Part shown: positions 48,999-55,700 of the stretch, piece after piece | Position numbering within the stretch: the stretch's first letter is position 1 | Layout of the letters: each line of letters opens with the position of its first letter | Source: an uncultured Sphingopyxis sp. | Lineage (GTDB): Bacteria > Pseudomonadota > Alphaproteobacteria > Sphingomonadales > Sphingomonadaceae | DNA length: 55,700 nt | Reading direction: 5' to 3' | Assembly: GCA_937873425.1 (NCBI GenBank) | Contig: CALMYE010000236.1 | Span: 1-55,700 of the forward strand | Made by a program: the position numbers and the translations under genes | The notes under the pieces: model-generated | Seen by the model: only the letters and a program-made list of their open reading frames with translations | Database searches by the model: none | Told to the model about the DNA's origin: nothing

Positions 48999-49031
48999 TT
49001 TGTCCGAAACTTACCGCATATTTCGGACAAA
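48999..49031. repeat. 11-bp perfect inverted repeat
   Basis: TTTGTCCGAAA and TTTCGGACAAA separated by 11 bases. It lies in the gap between the HigBA module and the rep-like gene. An operator or a site for a replication or recombination protein is possible. Confidence 0.55.
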
Positions 49032-49228
49032 TGGGGCCGGTCGTGCCTGCCGAAGCGGCGGGGCAGGGTGGCACGGACCTTGCTCTCGGCCCCTGCCGAG
49101 CCCTGCGCCGGCGTAGCCGGCGCGCACGCCGGTGCGGCCGGCGGTAACGTCGGAGTAGTGCTTTTCGCTTAGGGATGGAGCCAATCGATAAAGCGCGTGG
49201 CGAAGCCACTCCTTATTCGGGATATTAT

Positions 49229-49984
49229 CTATATCCCCCCGGTTTCAACATTGCCCGACGATTCGCGCTCCTTGTCCAGCAAGGCCGCGATGCGGGCGAG
49301 GGTTTCCCCCGCCAACTCGTCGCCGGCCCAGGTCGCGGCGTGAAACTCGGCCGAGCTCATCCCGTCGAGCATCGCCTGCCAGTCCTTCGCATGCTGCTCG
49401 CGCGCCCAGTCGGCGTCGTCGGGCAGCGGCGCGCTGCCGAGGAGGTGGCGCACCATCCGCTCGAGGGGCTTCGGCAGCAGCAACGCATAGGCATTGCTGA
49501 TCTGCTTCACCTGGGGGCCGGCGCCGGCGGCGTCCTCGATGGGCTCGCTTCGTCGGACCCAGTGGAGGAAGCCCGCGCTTCGCAGGCGGCGCAGCGCGGC
49601 GTGAACCGCGGCATAGCTGTGGCCGACGGCTTCGGCGATCGTCGTGATGGCGGGATCGAGCCGGCCGGTGCGATAGTCGAGGTAGCGATTGTAGAGCACC
49701 TCGAGCACCGCGAGCCCGATCTGGCCGACCAGGCCGTTTCGCACCCCGGGCGTCTCGCGTTGCCGCTCGCGCCGGGTGCGCCTTTCGAGCTCGCGCGCGC
49801 TCTTCAGGATCGCGCCGATCCGCCGCTTCGCGCCGCGGACATTGCCGCCCATGAAGGGGCGCCATATCCGGTCCTCGATCTGTCCCTTGTAGTAGCTGTT
49901 GCGCCAAACGGGCTGTCCGGTGCGGGGCGAACGGGCGGCACGGTCGCCGAGGACCTCGCCGATGCTGCGTGCGGGCGCGTTCAT
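49229..49984 (-). CDS. Replication-protein-like winged-helix protein
   Basis: 251 aa. Basic first half (RGAKRRIGAILKSARELERRTRRERQRETPG), then GLVGQIGLAVLEVLYNRYLDYRTGRLDPAITTIAEAVGHSYAAVHAALRRLRSAGFLHWVRRSEP (about residues 85-150), a winged HTH as in proteins often labelled replication protein A in sphingomonad mobile elements. The start is 19 bp after the integrase-2 stop, so the two form an operon. It may initiate replication of an excised element or regulate it; not proven. Confidence 0.65.
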   Translation of the reverse strand: MNAPARSIGEVLGDRAARSPRTGQPVWRNSYYKGQIEDRIWRPFMGGNVRGAKRRIGAILKSARELERRTRRERQRETPGVRNGLVGQIGLAVLEVLYNRYLDYRTGRLDPAITTIAEAVGHSYAAVHAALRRLRSAGFLHWVRRSEPIEDAAGAGPQVKQISNAYALLLPKPLERMVRHLLGSAPLPDDADWAREQHAKDWQAMLDGMSSAEFHAATWAGDELAGETLARIAALLDKERESSGNVETGGI

Positions 49985-50003
49985 GCCGCGCCTCCCGCGG
50001 CCC

Positions 50004-51263
50004 TCAGCCGTCCGGCATCAGCATGTCGGCCCAGGCCTGAGCCAGCTCGCGACGGCGTGGCATGTAGGCGGCGCGATTGTAGGCAGCCTCCACATCCTCC
50101 CGGATGTGCGCCAGCATCAGCTCGATGATCGCGCGGTCGCGCTCGCGGTCCTCGATCGCGGCGCGTTCGTTCATGATCGTTGAAAAGGTCGCGCGCCACC
50201 CGTGCGGAACGTGGCGATCCCGGTATCCGAGGTCGCGATAATGCTTGCTGACCGTCGATTCGCTGATCGGGTTGCGCCCGCCGCCGTAGCCGGGAAACAG
50301 CCATCGGGTCCGCTGATTGGTGGCCAGAGCAGCCTTCACCACCGCGACCGTCTGCCGCGACAGCGGGATGACGAACTCGAAGGTGACGTCTTCCTTGCGC
50401 TCGCGCGTCAACTTCATCTTGCGGGCGGGGATTCGCCACAGCGGATTGTCGCCGTCGAGATCCTCGAACTCGCGCGGTTCCGCCAGCCGGACGACGCCCG
50501 GCCGCGCCGCGGTGAGCGCCATCAACTGCGACGCAAGCCGCGTCGATCGCGACGTCGAACTCGCCGCCTCGCTGGCGGCCAGCAAGGCGCGGGCGTCGGC
50601 GATCCGGTTGAACGCCGGGCGGAGGCGCTTCGTGCGCTTCTTGAGTGCCTTGTGAATGATCGCGGCCGGATCGTTCTCCGCGAGCCCCGCGGCGATCGCC
50701 CAGACGAAGACATCGGAAACGTGCAGGCGCACCCGGTGCGCCATTTCCTTCGCGCCGCGCTCCTCGATCTTGCGGATCGCAGCCAGCACCATCGGCGGCG
50801 TGACATCGCCGAGCGCGACCGAACCGAATTCGCGGAAGATATTCTCCTCCAGCCGCTCCAGAATCTGGCGGGCATAGCGCGGCGCCAGAGTCGCTGCCCT
50901 GTCGCGATGCCAGGCGCGCGCAGCCGCTTCGAAGCTGTGCAGCGCAGCATCGCGCGCCTTGGCCTTCGCCTGCTTGCGCACCACGGTCGGGTCGACGCCT
51001 TCCGCAAGCAGCGCCCGCGCGCCGTCCCGCGCCCGCCGCGCCTCGGCCAGCGACATCGCGGGATATCGCCCCAGCACCAGTTGCTTTTCCTTGCCGCCGA
51101 TCCGGAATTTCCAGCGCCAGGACTTGGTGCCGCTCGGCTTGATCAGGAGATAGAGGCTGCCGCTGTCGGACAGCTTGCGATCGCGTTCCCCGGGGAGCGC
51201 GCTGCGACAGGCGACGTCCGTCAGCAAAGGACCGATTCTGCTGCGGTGCCCCCACCAACACAC
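50004..51263 (-). CDS. int: P4-type tyrosine integrase (second, tRNA-proximal)
   Basis: Up to 419 aa. The arm-binding domain (LSDSGSLYLLIKPSGTKSWRWKFRIGGKEKQLVLGRYPAMSLAEARRARD) is followed by the catalytic domain with Arg in LTAARPGVVRLAEPREFED, HGWR, LAHI and Tyr in VEAAYNRA. All catalytic residues are present. The frame opens with a GTG at 51263; a TTG giving MLTDVACRSALP, closer to the family start, is the alternative. It ends the element 150 bp from the tRNA-Asn attachment site, so it is the probable enzyme for this integration. Confidence 0.92.
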   Translation of the reverse strand: MCWWGHRSRIGPLLTDVACRSALPGERDRKLSDSGSLYLLIKPSGTKSWRWKFRIGGKEKQLVLGRYPAMSLAEARRARDGARALLAEGVDPTVVRKQAKAKARDAALHSFEAAARAWHRDRAATLAPRYARQILERLEENIFREFGSVALGDVTPPMVLAAIRKIEERGAKEMAHRVRLHVSDVFVWAIAAGLAENDPAAIIHKALKKRTKRLRPAFNRIADARALLAASEAASSTSRSTRLASQLMALTAARPGVVRLAEPREFEDLDGDNPLWRIPARKMKLTRERKEDVTFEFVIPLSRQTVAVVKAALATNQRTRWLFPGYGGGRNPISESTVSKHYRDLGYRDRHVPHGWRATFSTIMNERAAIEDRERDRAIIELMLAHIREDVEAAYNRAAYMPRRRELAQAWADMLMPDG

Positions 51264-51410
51264 CGCGAAAGCCCCTCGGGACCCCCTCCGGTGCCCCGGC
51301 TAGCGATGGCCTTGTCTGAAACGATGTGCAACAGCATGAAACAACCGTGCCACCGTATTTCGCGGAAAAGCAAGTGTTTCGGCCCTCTGTGCTACGCGCT
51401 GAAACAGAGA

Positions 51411-51431
51411 AATGGCTCCCCGGGCAGGATT
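51411..51431. other. Right attachment site within tRNA-Asn
   Basis: Same 21 bases as 10089-10109. It comprises the last 19 bases of the tRNA gene and two beyond its CCA end. The tRNA is rebuilt intact, so integration is harmless to it. Confidence 0.88.
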
Positions 51432-51487
51432 CGAACCTGCGACCAATCGATTAACAGTCGATTGCTCTACCGCTGAGCTACCGAGGA
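51413..51487 (-). tRNA. tRNA-Asn (GTT)
   Basis: 75 nt on the minus strand. The acceptor stem TCCTCGG/CCGGGGA has one G-T pair; the D arm, the anticodon arm ATCGA-CTGTTAA-TCGAT with GTT, the T arm GCAGG-TTCGAAT-CCTGC and an encoded CCA are all complete. It is the integration target of the element to its left. Confidence 0.97.
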
Positions 51488-51491
51488 GCAA

Positions 51492-51526
51492 CCCGCCGAG
51501 GCGGGCAAGGCGGCCCCTTTGCCGCC
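51492..51526. terminator. Paired hairpins between NAD kinase and tRNA-Asn
   Basis: CCCGCC-GA-GGCGGG (51492-51505) and GGCGGC-N6-GCCGCC (51509-51526). They lie just after the NAD kinase stop (minus strand) and may end its transcript; no T run is evident. Confidence 0.45.
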
Positions 51527-51548
51527 GTGCGCGGGATTTTGCAAGCCC

Positions 51549-52319
51549 TCAAACGATGAATTGTTCCATCGCGATGCGCTCGTCCAGGCCCTGGTCGGGA
51601 TCGAACAGCAAGGTCAGTGGGCGGCTGCGGTCGGTGGTGACCAGAACCGTCTTCACGTCGCGAATCTCGCGCTGGTCGGCCACCGCGCTGACCGGGCGCT
51701 TCGCCGCTTCGCGGACGTTGAAGCGGATGCTCGTCGATTCGGGGACCAGCGCGCCGCGCCAGCGCCGCGGGCGGAAGGGGCTGATCGGGGTCAGCGCCAG
51801 CATCTCCGATTCGAGCGGCAGGATCGGGCCGTTGGCGCTGAGGTTGTAGGCGGTCGATCCGGCGGGCGTCGCGACGAGCACGCCGTCGCACGCCAGCTCT
51901 TCCAGCATCGTGCGCTCGTTGATCAGCACTTCCAGCTTCGCCGCCTGGCGCGTCTCGCGCAGCAGCGAGATTTCGTTGATCGCGGGAAGGATATGGCGCT
52001 CGCCGCCGATCGTCGTGATGTCGCCGCACAGCGGATGGATCAGGAAGGGCCGCGCCGCCGAAAGGCGGTCGAGCAGCCCCTCGACGCGGAACTCGTTCAT
52101 CAGGAAGCCGATGGTGCCGCGGTTCATCCCGAACACCGGCAGGCTGCGCCGCTGGTCGAGCAACTGGTGCAGCATGTGCAGCAGGAAACCGTCGCCGCCC
52201 AGCGCGATCAACAGGTCGGCCTCGTTCAGCTCGACGAAGTCGTAGAGCGGCCGAAGCTCGGCCTCGGCCTCCAGCGCGGCGGGCGCATTCGATGCGACGA
52301 GCGCGATCCTGCGTTGCAT
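51549..52319 (-). CDS. nadK: NAD kinase
   Basis: 256 aa. LIALGGDGFLLHMLHQL carries the GGDG motif with catalytic Asp43; FGMNRGTIGFLMNEF and LVATPAGSTAYNLSANGPILPL are the other conserved blocks. It phosphorylates NAD to NADP in the cytosol, the only route to NADP. I chose the ATG at 52319; a GTG 21 bp upstream is in frame. Length is normal for alphaproteobacterial NadK. Confidence 0.96.
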   Translation of the reverse strand: MQRRIALVASNAPAALEAEAELRPLYDFVELNEADLLIALGGDGFLLHMLHQLLDQRRSLPVFGMNRGTIGFLMNEFRVEGLLDRLSAARPFLIHPLCGDITTIGGERHILPAINEISLLRETRQAAKLEVLINERTMLEELACDGVLVATPAGSTAYNLSANGPILPLESEMLALTPISPFRPRRWRGALVPESTSIRFNVREAAKRPVSAVADQREIRDVKTVLVTTDRSRPLTLLFDPDQGLDERIAMEQFIV

Positions 52320-52355
52320 ATTGGTCCCGTGCCCCCTCACCTCTGGGGCCGGCGT

Positions 52356-53360
52356 TCAGCCCCCCGTTGCACTCATATGACGCGCGACCGCCGGCATGGC
52401 CTTTCGTGCAATATGAAAGTCATGCGCGCGGGGTTTGCCAGCCAAAGCCGCATCGATCAAGCCATCGACGTCGCCGCCGTCACGCAAGGCCGCGCGCAGG
52501 TCGACATGATCATCCTGGCCCAGGCACATATAGACGCGCCCCTCGACGGTCAGGCGGATGCGGTTGCAGGTCGCGCAGAAATTGTCGCTGAGCGGTGTGA
52601 TCAGGCCGAGCGTGACCGGGCTGTCCTCGACCGCGAAATAGCGCGCCGGGCCGCCGGTGCGCCGGTCGACGGGGAAGATCGCGCGCTCGCTGCGTAGCGG
52701 CGCCACGAACCGGTGCAGCGGGATATAATGGTCGCTGCGGTCGTCCTCGACCTCGCCGAGCGGCATCGTCTCGATCAGCGTCAGGTCGCAGCCGTTGGCG
52801 GCGCACCAGTCCAGCATCGGCAGCAGCTGATCCTCGTTGAGTCCGGCGAGCGCGACCATGTTGATCTTGACCGCCAGCCCTGCCGTCCGTGCCGCGTCGA
52901 TGCCGCGGAGCGCGACATCGAGGTCGCCGACGCGGGTGATATGGCGAAAGGCGGCGCGGTCGAGCGTGTCGAGGCTGACGTTGACGCGGCGCACGCCCGC
53001 CGCCGCCAGCATCGGCGCATGTTCGGCGAGCCGCATGCCGTTGGTGGTCAGCGTCAGTTCGTCGAGCCCGCGCCCGATCAGCGCGCCGAGCCGTGTCGCG
53101 AGCAGGTCGATGCTGCGCCGCACCAGCGGTTCGCCGCCGGTCAGGCGGATGCGGCGGATGCCGCGCGCGACGAAGCGTTCGGCGAGGGCGCCCATTTCCT
53201 CGATGCTCAGCACCGCGGCCCTGGGCAGGAATGTCATATCCTCCGCCATGCAGTATCGGCAGCGCAGGTCGCAGCGGTCGGTTACCGACAGGCGCAGATA
53301 ATCGATCCGGCGGCCGTGGCCGTCGGTCAGCGGGGCGGGGGAGGGCGACAATCCGGCCAT
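52356..53360 (-). CDS. moaA: GTP 3',8-cyclase (molybdenum cofactor biosynthesis)
   Basis: 334 aa. Radical-SAM cluster CDLRCRYC (Cys30, 34, 37), RIRLTGGEPLVRR, LTTNGMRL and the C-terminal second cluster region NFCATCNRIRLT with a later Cys are all as in MoaA. It converts GTP to the cyclic 8-oxo precursor of cPMP in molybdopterin synthesis, with MoaC. The ATG at 53360 is preferred; an in-frame start 42 bp upstream would reach the divergent EAL gene. It lies 36 bp from nadK. Confidence 0.96.
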   Translation of the reverse strand: MAGLSPSPAPLTDGHGRRIDYLRLSVTDRCDLRCRYCMAEDMTFLPRAAVLSIEEMGALAERFVARGIRRIRLTGGEPLVRRSIDLLATRLGALIGRGLDELTLTTNGMRLAEHAPMLAAAGVRRVNVSLDTLDRAAFRHITRVGDLDVALRGIDAARTAGLAVKINMVALAGLNEDQLLPMLDWCAANGCDLTLIETMPLGEVEDDRSDHYIPLHRFVAPLRSERAIFPVDRRTGGPARYFAVEDSPVTLGLITPLSDNFCATCNRIRLTVEGRVYMCLGQDDHVDLRAALRDGGDVDGLIDAALAGKPRAHDFHIARKAMPAVARHMSATGG

Positions 53361-53401
53361 CGCGGCCAATATTGATGCAAAAGACAGGGGATTGGCAAGC
53401 A

Positions 53402-54622
53402 ATGCCTGCTATGGCGCCCCCGATGAATCGCACAATTGACACGTTCGCCGCCGCGGTCGCGCATCTCGAAGACCTGCATTTCCGCCACGAATCCGACGTC
53501 GGCGTGATTTTGGTGCAGGTCGACCAGCTCGCGCGGATCAACAACAGCGCGGGGCCGGCGGCCGGCGACGCGCTGCTCGACGAAGTGGCGCGGCGGCTCG
53601 AAACCTTTGCCGGCGACGAGTTCGGGCACGGCTCGCACGTCGCGCGGCTCGACGGCCCGCGCTTCCTGATCGTCCCCGCGGCGCCGCTGTCGCCGGGCGT
53701 GCTCGCCGCGCAGGAGCGCGCGCTGCACCTCGCGCTCGCCGAACCGATGGTCGGCGATCCGAGCGGACGACTGGCGATCCGCATCGCCGCCGCGCGCATC
53801 ACGCGCGACGAATCGGTCGCCGAACAGCTGCGCGTTGCCAGCGATCAGCTTGCGCGCCCGGCCTCGGCGCACGACGGCGCGATGGTCAAGGCGGCGCTGT
53901 CGGCGGGCGAAGTGGTCATCCATTACCAGCCGCAATATGACGTCGCGACCGGTGCGATGACGGGGGTCGAGGCGCTGCTGCGCTGGCAGCATCCCGAGCT
54001 CGGGCTGCTTGGCGCAGGCGCGCTGGTCACGGCGGCGCGCGCGGCGCGCATGGAATGCGAGCTTACCGAACATGCGCACCGCGTCGCGCTGGCCGAGATG
54101 GCGGCTTGGCCGAAGGCGCTGGCGAAGCTGCGCGTCTCGCTCAACATCACCGCCGCCGACCTCGGCGATCCCGATTTCGCCGACCGCTTCGCGGCGATGG
54201 TGAAGGCGGCGAAGGTCGATCCCGACCGGCTGACGCTCGAACTGACCGAACAGGCGATGCTCGGCGACCCGGCGAGCGCCGCGGCGCAGCTCGCGCAGAT
54301 CCGCGCGCTCGGCTGCGCGATCGCGATCGACGATTTCGGCACCGGCTATTCCAGCCTGTCGCTGCTCGCGCGGCTGCCGATCGACTATCTCAAGATCGAC
54401 AGCGGCTTCACCCGCACGATCGACGACAGCGACCGCGACCGCATCGTCGTGCGCGCGATCGCCGACCTCGCGCGCGCGCTCGGGCTGCTCGTCGTGGCCG
54501 AGGGGATCGAGAATGAGAGCCAGCTCGCGCGGCTCAGGGAACTGGGCGTTGCGACCTGGCAGGGCTTTCTGAAGTCGGGGCCGGTGCCGGGCGGCGAGTT
54601 GCTCGCACTGTTCAACGCCTGA
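53402..54622 (+). CDS. Degenerate GGDEF-EAL cyclic-di-GMP phosphodiesterase
   Basis: 406 aa. The N-terminal 155 residues have the GGDEF fold, but the signature is replaced by DGPRF (residues 84-88), so no cyclase activity is expected. The EAL domain starts near residue 160 with GVEALLRW (190-195), SLNITAADL, LTLELTEQAML and DDFGTGYSSLSLL (from 310). Metal-binding and catalytic residues appear complete, so it should cleave cyclic di-GMP in the cytosol. No membrane helices. It is divergent from moaA with a 41-bp gap. Confidence 0.9.
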   Translation: MPAMAPPMNRTIDTFAAAVAHLEDLHFRHESDVGVILVQVDQLARINNSAGPAAGDALLDEVARRLETFAGDEFGHGSHVARLDGPRFLIVPAAPLSPGVLAAQERALHLALAEPMVGDPSGRLAIRIAAARITRDESVAEQLRVASDQLARPASAHDGAMVKAALSAGEVVIHYQPQYDVATGAMTGVEALLRWQHPELGLLGAGALVTAARAARMECELTEHAHRVALAEMAAWPKALAKLRVSLNITAADLGDPDFADRFAAMVKAAKVDPDRLTLELTEQAMLGDPASAAAQLAQIRALGCAIAIDDFGTGYSSLSLLARLPIDYLKIDSGFTRTIDDSDRDRIVVRAIADLARALGLLVVAEGIENESQLARLRELGVATWQGFLKSGPVPGGELLALFNA

Positions 54623-54752
54623 CCTCCCCTCCCGCAGGCGGGAGGGGCAGCGAGGCTTGGCAGCTTGCTGCCTAGCCGCAGCGGGGTGGGCAATTGCGAT
54701 GCTGCTGGCCCCCCCCCGACCCCTCCCGCCTGCGGGAGGGGAGATTGAGGTC
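54621..54752. repeat. REP/BIME-like inverted repeat pair
   Basis: Two 22-bp near-palindromic GC-rich units at 54626-54647 and 54720-54741 are exact reverse complements of each other. The outer words GACCTC and GAGGTC extend the inversion. They enclose about 72 bases with a run of nine C. Such elements are common between genes in sphingomonads. The unit may also terminate the EAL transcript. Nothing else is seen in the 239-bp gap. Confidence 0.75.
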
Positions 54753-54861
54753 GCGACCGATATTCAAACCCGCCCACGGCCATCCCTCGCCCCGGCTTGC
54801 GCCCTCCGCATCGCGTCGCTATGCCGGTTGACGTTCACGTTAAGGGAAAGGCTCTCCGCCC

Positions 54862-55700
54862 ATGCGCTTCGAAGGAACCAGCGCCTATATCGCGACCGAC
54901 GACCTGAAGGTCGCGGTCAACGCCGCGACGCTGCTGCGCCGCCCGCTGCTCGTGAAGGGCGAACCCGGCACCGGCAAGACCGTGCTGGCCGAGGAGATCG
55001 CCAAGGCCTTCGACGCGCCGCTGATCACCTGGAACATCAAGTCGACCACCAAGGCGCAGCAGGGCCTCTACGAATATGACGCGGTCGCCCGCCTGCGCGA
55101 CGGCCAGCTCGGCGAAGAGCGGGTCCACGACATCCGCAATTATATCCGCCAAGGCAAATTGTGGGAGGCCTTCACCAGCCCCAAGCTTCCCGTGCTGCTG
55201 ATCGACGAGATCGACAAGGCCGACATCGAATTCCCGAACGACCTGCTTCAGGAACTCGATCGCATGGCCTTCCATGTCTACGAGACCGACGAGACGATCA
55301 CCGCGAAAGAGCGCCCGATCGTCGTCATCACCTCGAACAATGAAAAGGAACTGCCCGACGCCTTCCTGCGCCGCTGTTTCTTTCATTACATCAAGTTCCC
55401 CGACCGCGACACGATGGCCGCGATCGTCGAGGTGCATTTCCCCGGCATCCAGAAGTCGCTCGTCTCCCGCGCGATGGACATCTTCTACGAGGTGCGCGAG
55501 GTTCCGGGGCTCAAGAAGAAGCCGTCGACCAGCGAGCTGATCGACTGGCTCAAGCTGCTCCTCGCCGAGGATATGCCGCTGGAGGTGCTGCAGAACCGCG
55601 ACGTCGGCAAGGCGATCCCGCCGCTGCACGGCGCATTGCTCAAGAACGAGCAGGACGTGATGCTGTTCGAAAAGCTCGCCTTCATGGCGCGGCGGCAGGG
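54862..55700 (+). CDS. MoxR-family AAA+ ATPase, N-terminal part
   Basis: 279 codons visible; it runs off the window. Walker A is VKGEPGTGKTVLAEE (Lys39), Walker B VLLIDEIDKAD (about 111-121), and sensor 1 IVVITSNNEKELPDAFLRRC includes the arginine finger region. MoxR ATPases act as chaperones with VWA-domain partners, which are usually encoded just downstream. AAGGGAAAGG precedes the ATG at 54862. Confidence 0.92.
   Translation, partial: MRFEGTSAYIATDDLKVAVNAATLLRRPLLVKGEPGTGKTVLAEEIAKAFDAPLITWNIKSTTKAQQGLYEYDAVARLRDGQLGEERVHDIRNYIRQGKLWEAFTSPKLPVLLIDEIDKADIEFPNDLLQELDRMAFHVYETDETITAKERPIVVITSNNEKELPDAFLRRCFFHYIKFPDRDTMAAIVEVHFPGIQKSLVSRAMDIFYEVREVPGLKKKPSTSELIDWLKLLLAEDMPLEVLQNRDVGKAIPPLHGALLKNEQDVMLFEKLAFMARRQ

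Larger units (their letters stand above)
10089..51431. mobile_element. Prophage (composite), about 41.3 kb, integrated in tRNA-Asn
   Basis: The element is bounded by two copies of a 21-bp sequence identical to the 3' end of tRNA-Asn plus two flanking bases (10089-10109 and 51411-51431); after one mismatch, four further bases agree. Inside are an excisionase near the left end, an early leftward operon, a repressor/Cro switch, a full HK97-type head and tail module, lysis genes, two P4-type integrases and a toxin-antitoxin pair. All structural genes look intact. The second integrase with its rep-like partner, next to the tRNA, may be a separate smaller element fused to the phage. Confidence 0.9.

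Noticed and set aside
49175-50128. Plus-strand open frame over the rep-like gene
   Set aside because: Antisense shadow of the leftward integrase/rep-like operon; no domain and no ribosome site.
10089-51431. The element considered as a host gene transfer agent
   Set aside because: It has attachment sites, integrases, excisionase, repressor/Cro switch and HigBA, which GTAs lack, so it is a prophage despite the GTA-like structural order.
54621-54752. GC-rich repeats considered as a CRISPR remnant
   Set aside because: Only two units, in inverted orientation and palindromic, with no spacer series; they fit REP/BIME elements.

Overview
The window is about 65% GC or more by eye, with dense genes and strong GCG/CGC/GAC codon use. 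It carries a TonB-dependent receptor catabolic cluster and a P4-type integrase prophage whose structural genes run in the order seen in alphaproteobacterial gene transfer agents. Together these suggest an alphaproteobacterium, most likely a sphingomonad (Sphingopyxis/Sphingobium-like). The assignment rests on gene style, not on a marker gene.

Region 1 (1-9972, host). After the tail of a YdeI/OmpD-associated protein comes a leftward catabolic cluster: zinc-independent quinone reductase-like MDR enzyme, TauD/TfdA dioxygenase, BKACE (DUF849) beta-keto acid cleavage enzyme, RBBP9-like serine hydrolase, carboxymuconolactone decarboxylase-like protein, MFS transporter, YeiH-type anion exporter and a TonB-dependent receptor. 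A divergent AraC-family regulator sits at its head. Nearly the same 28-bp motif, in the same orientation, lies in front of the first enzyme gene and again in front of the receptor gene. This defines a probable two-promoter regulon for uptake, oxidation and cleavage of one substrate, possibly organosulfur.

Region 2 (10089-51431, prophage of about 41.3 kb). It is bounded by a 21-bp direct repeat of the 3' end of an intact tRNA-Asn gene (51413-51487). The left arm (10216-20059, minus strand) is an early operon of small, mostly ATGA-overlapped genes: AlpA excisionase, J-domain protein, two ParB-like proteins, GapR, HTH proteins and many unknowns, headed by a Cro-like gene. A divergent cI-like repressor follows, then two HIRAN-domain proteins, a LexA-type winged-helix protein, Mu Gam-like protein and an HNH nuclease. 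From 24905 to 44238 runs a complete HK97-type siphophage head and tail module in GTA-like order, interrupted by a glycosyltransferase/methyltransferase pair and ending in a tail spike with a C-terminal SGNH/sialate-O-acetylesterase domain. The lysis cassette (44519-46101) has holin, SAR endolysin and an embedded Rz/Rz1 pair.

Region 3 (46457-51487, right end). There are two P4-type tyrosine integrases. The first (46799-47977) lies behind tandem palindromic operators and is followed by a HigBA toxin-antitoxin module flanked by 38-bp direct repeats of the integrase 3' end. The second (50004-51263, minus) abuts the tRNA and is coupled to a replication-protein-like winged-helix gene. This looks like a composite of a phage and a smaller integrative element.

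Region 4 (51413-55700, host): tRNA-Asn, NAD kinase, MoaA, a degenerate-GGDEF/EAL phosphodiesterase, a REP/BIME-like inverted repeat pair and the start of a MoxR-type AAA ATPase.
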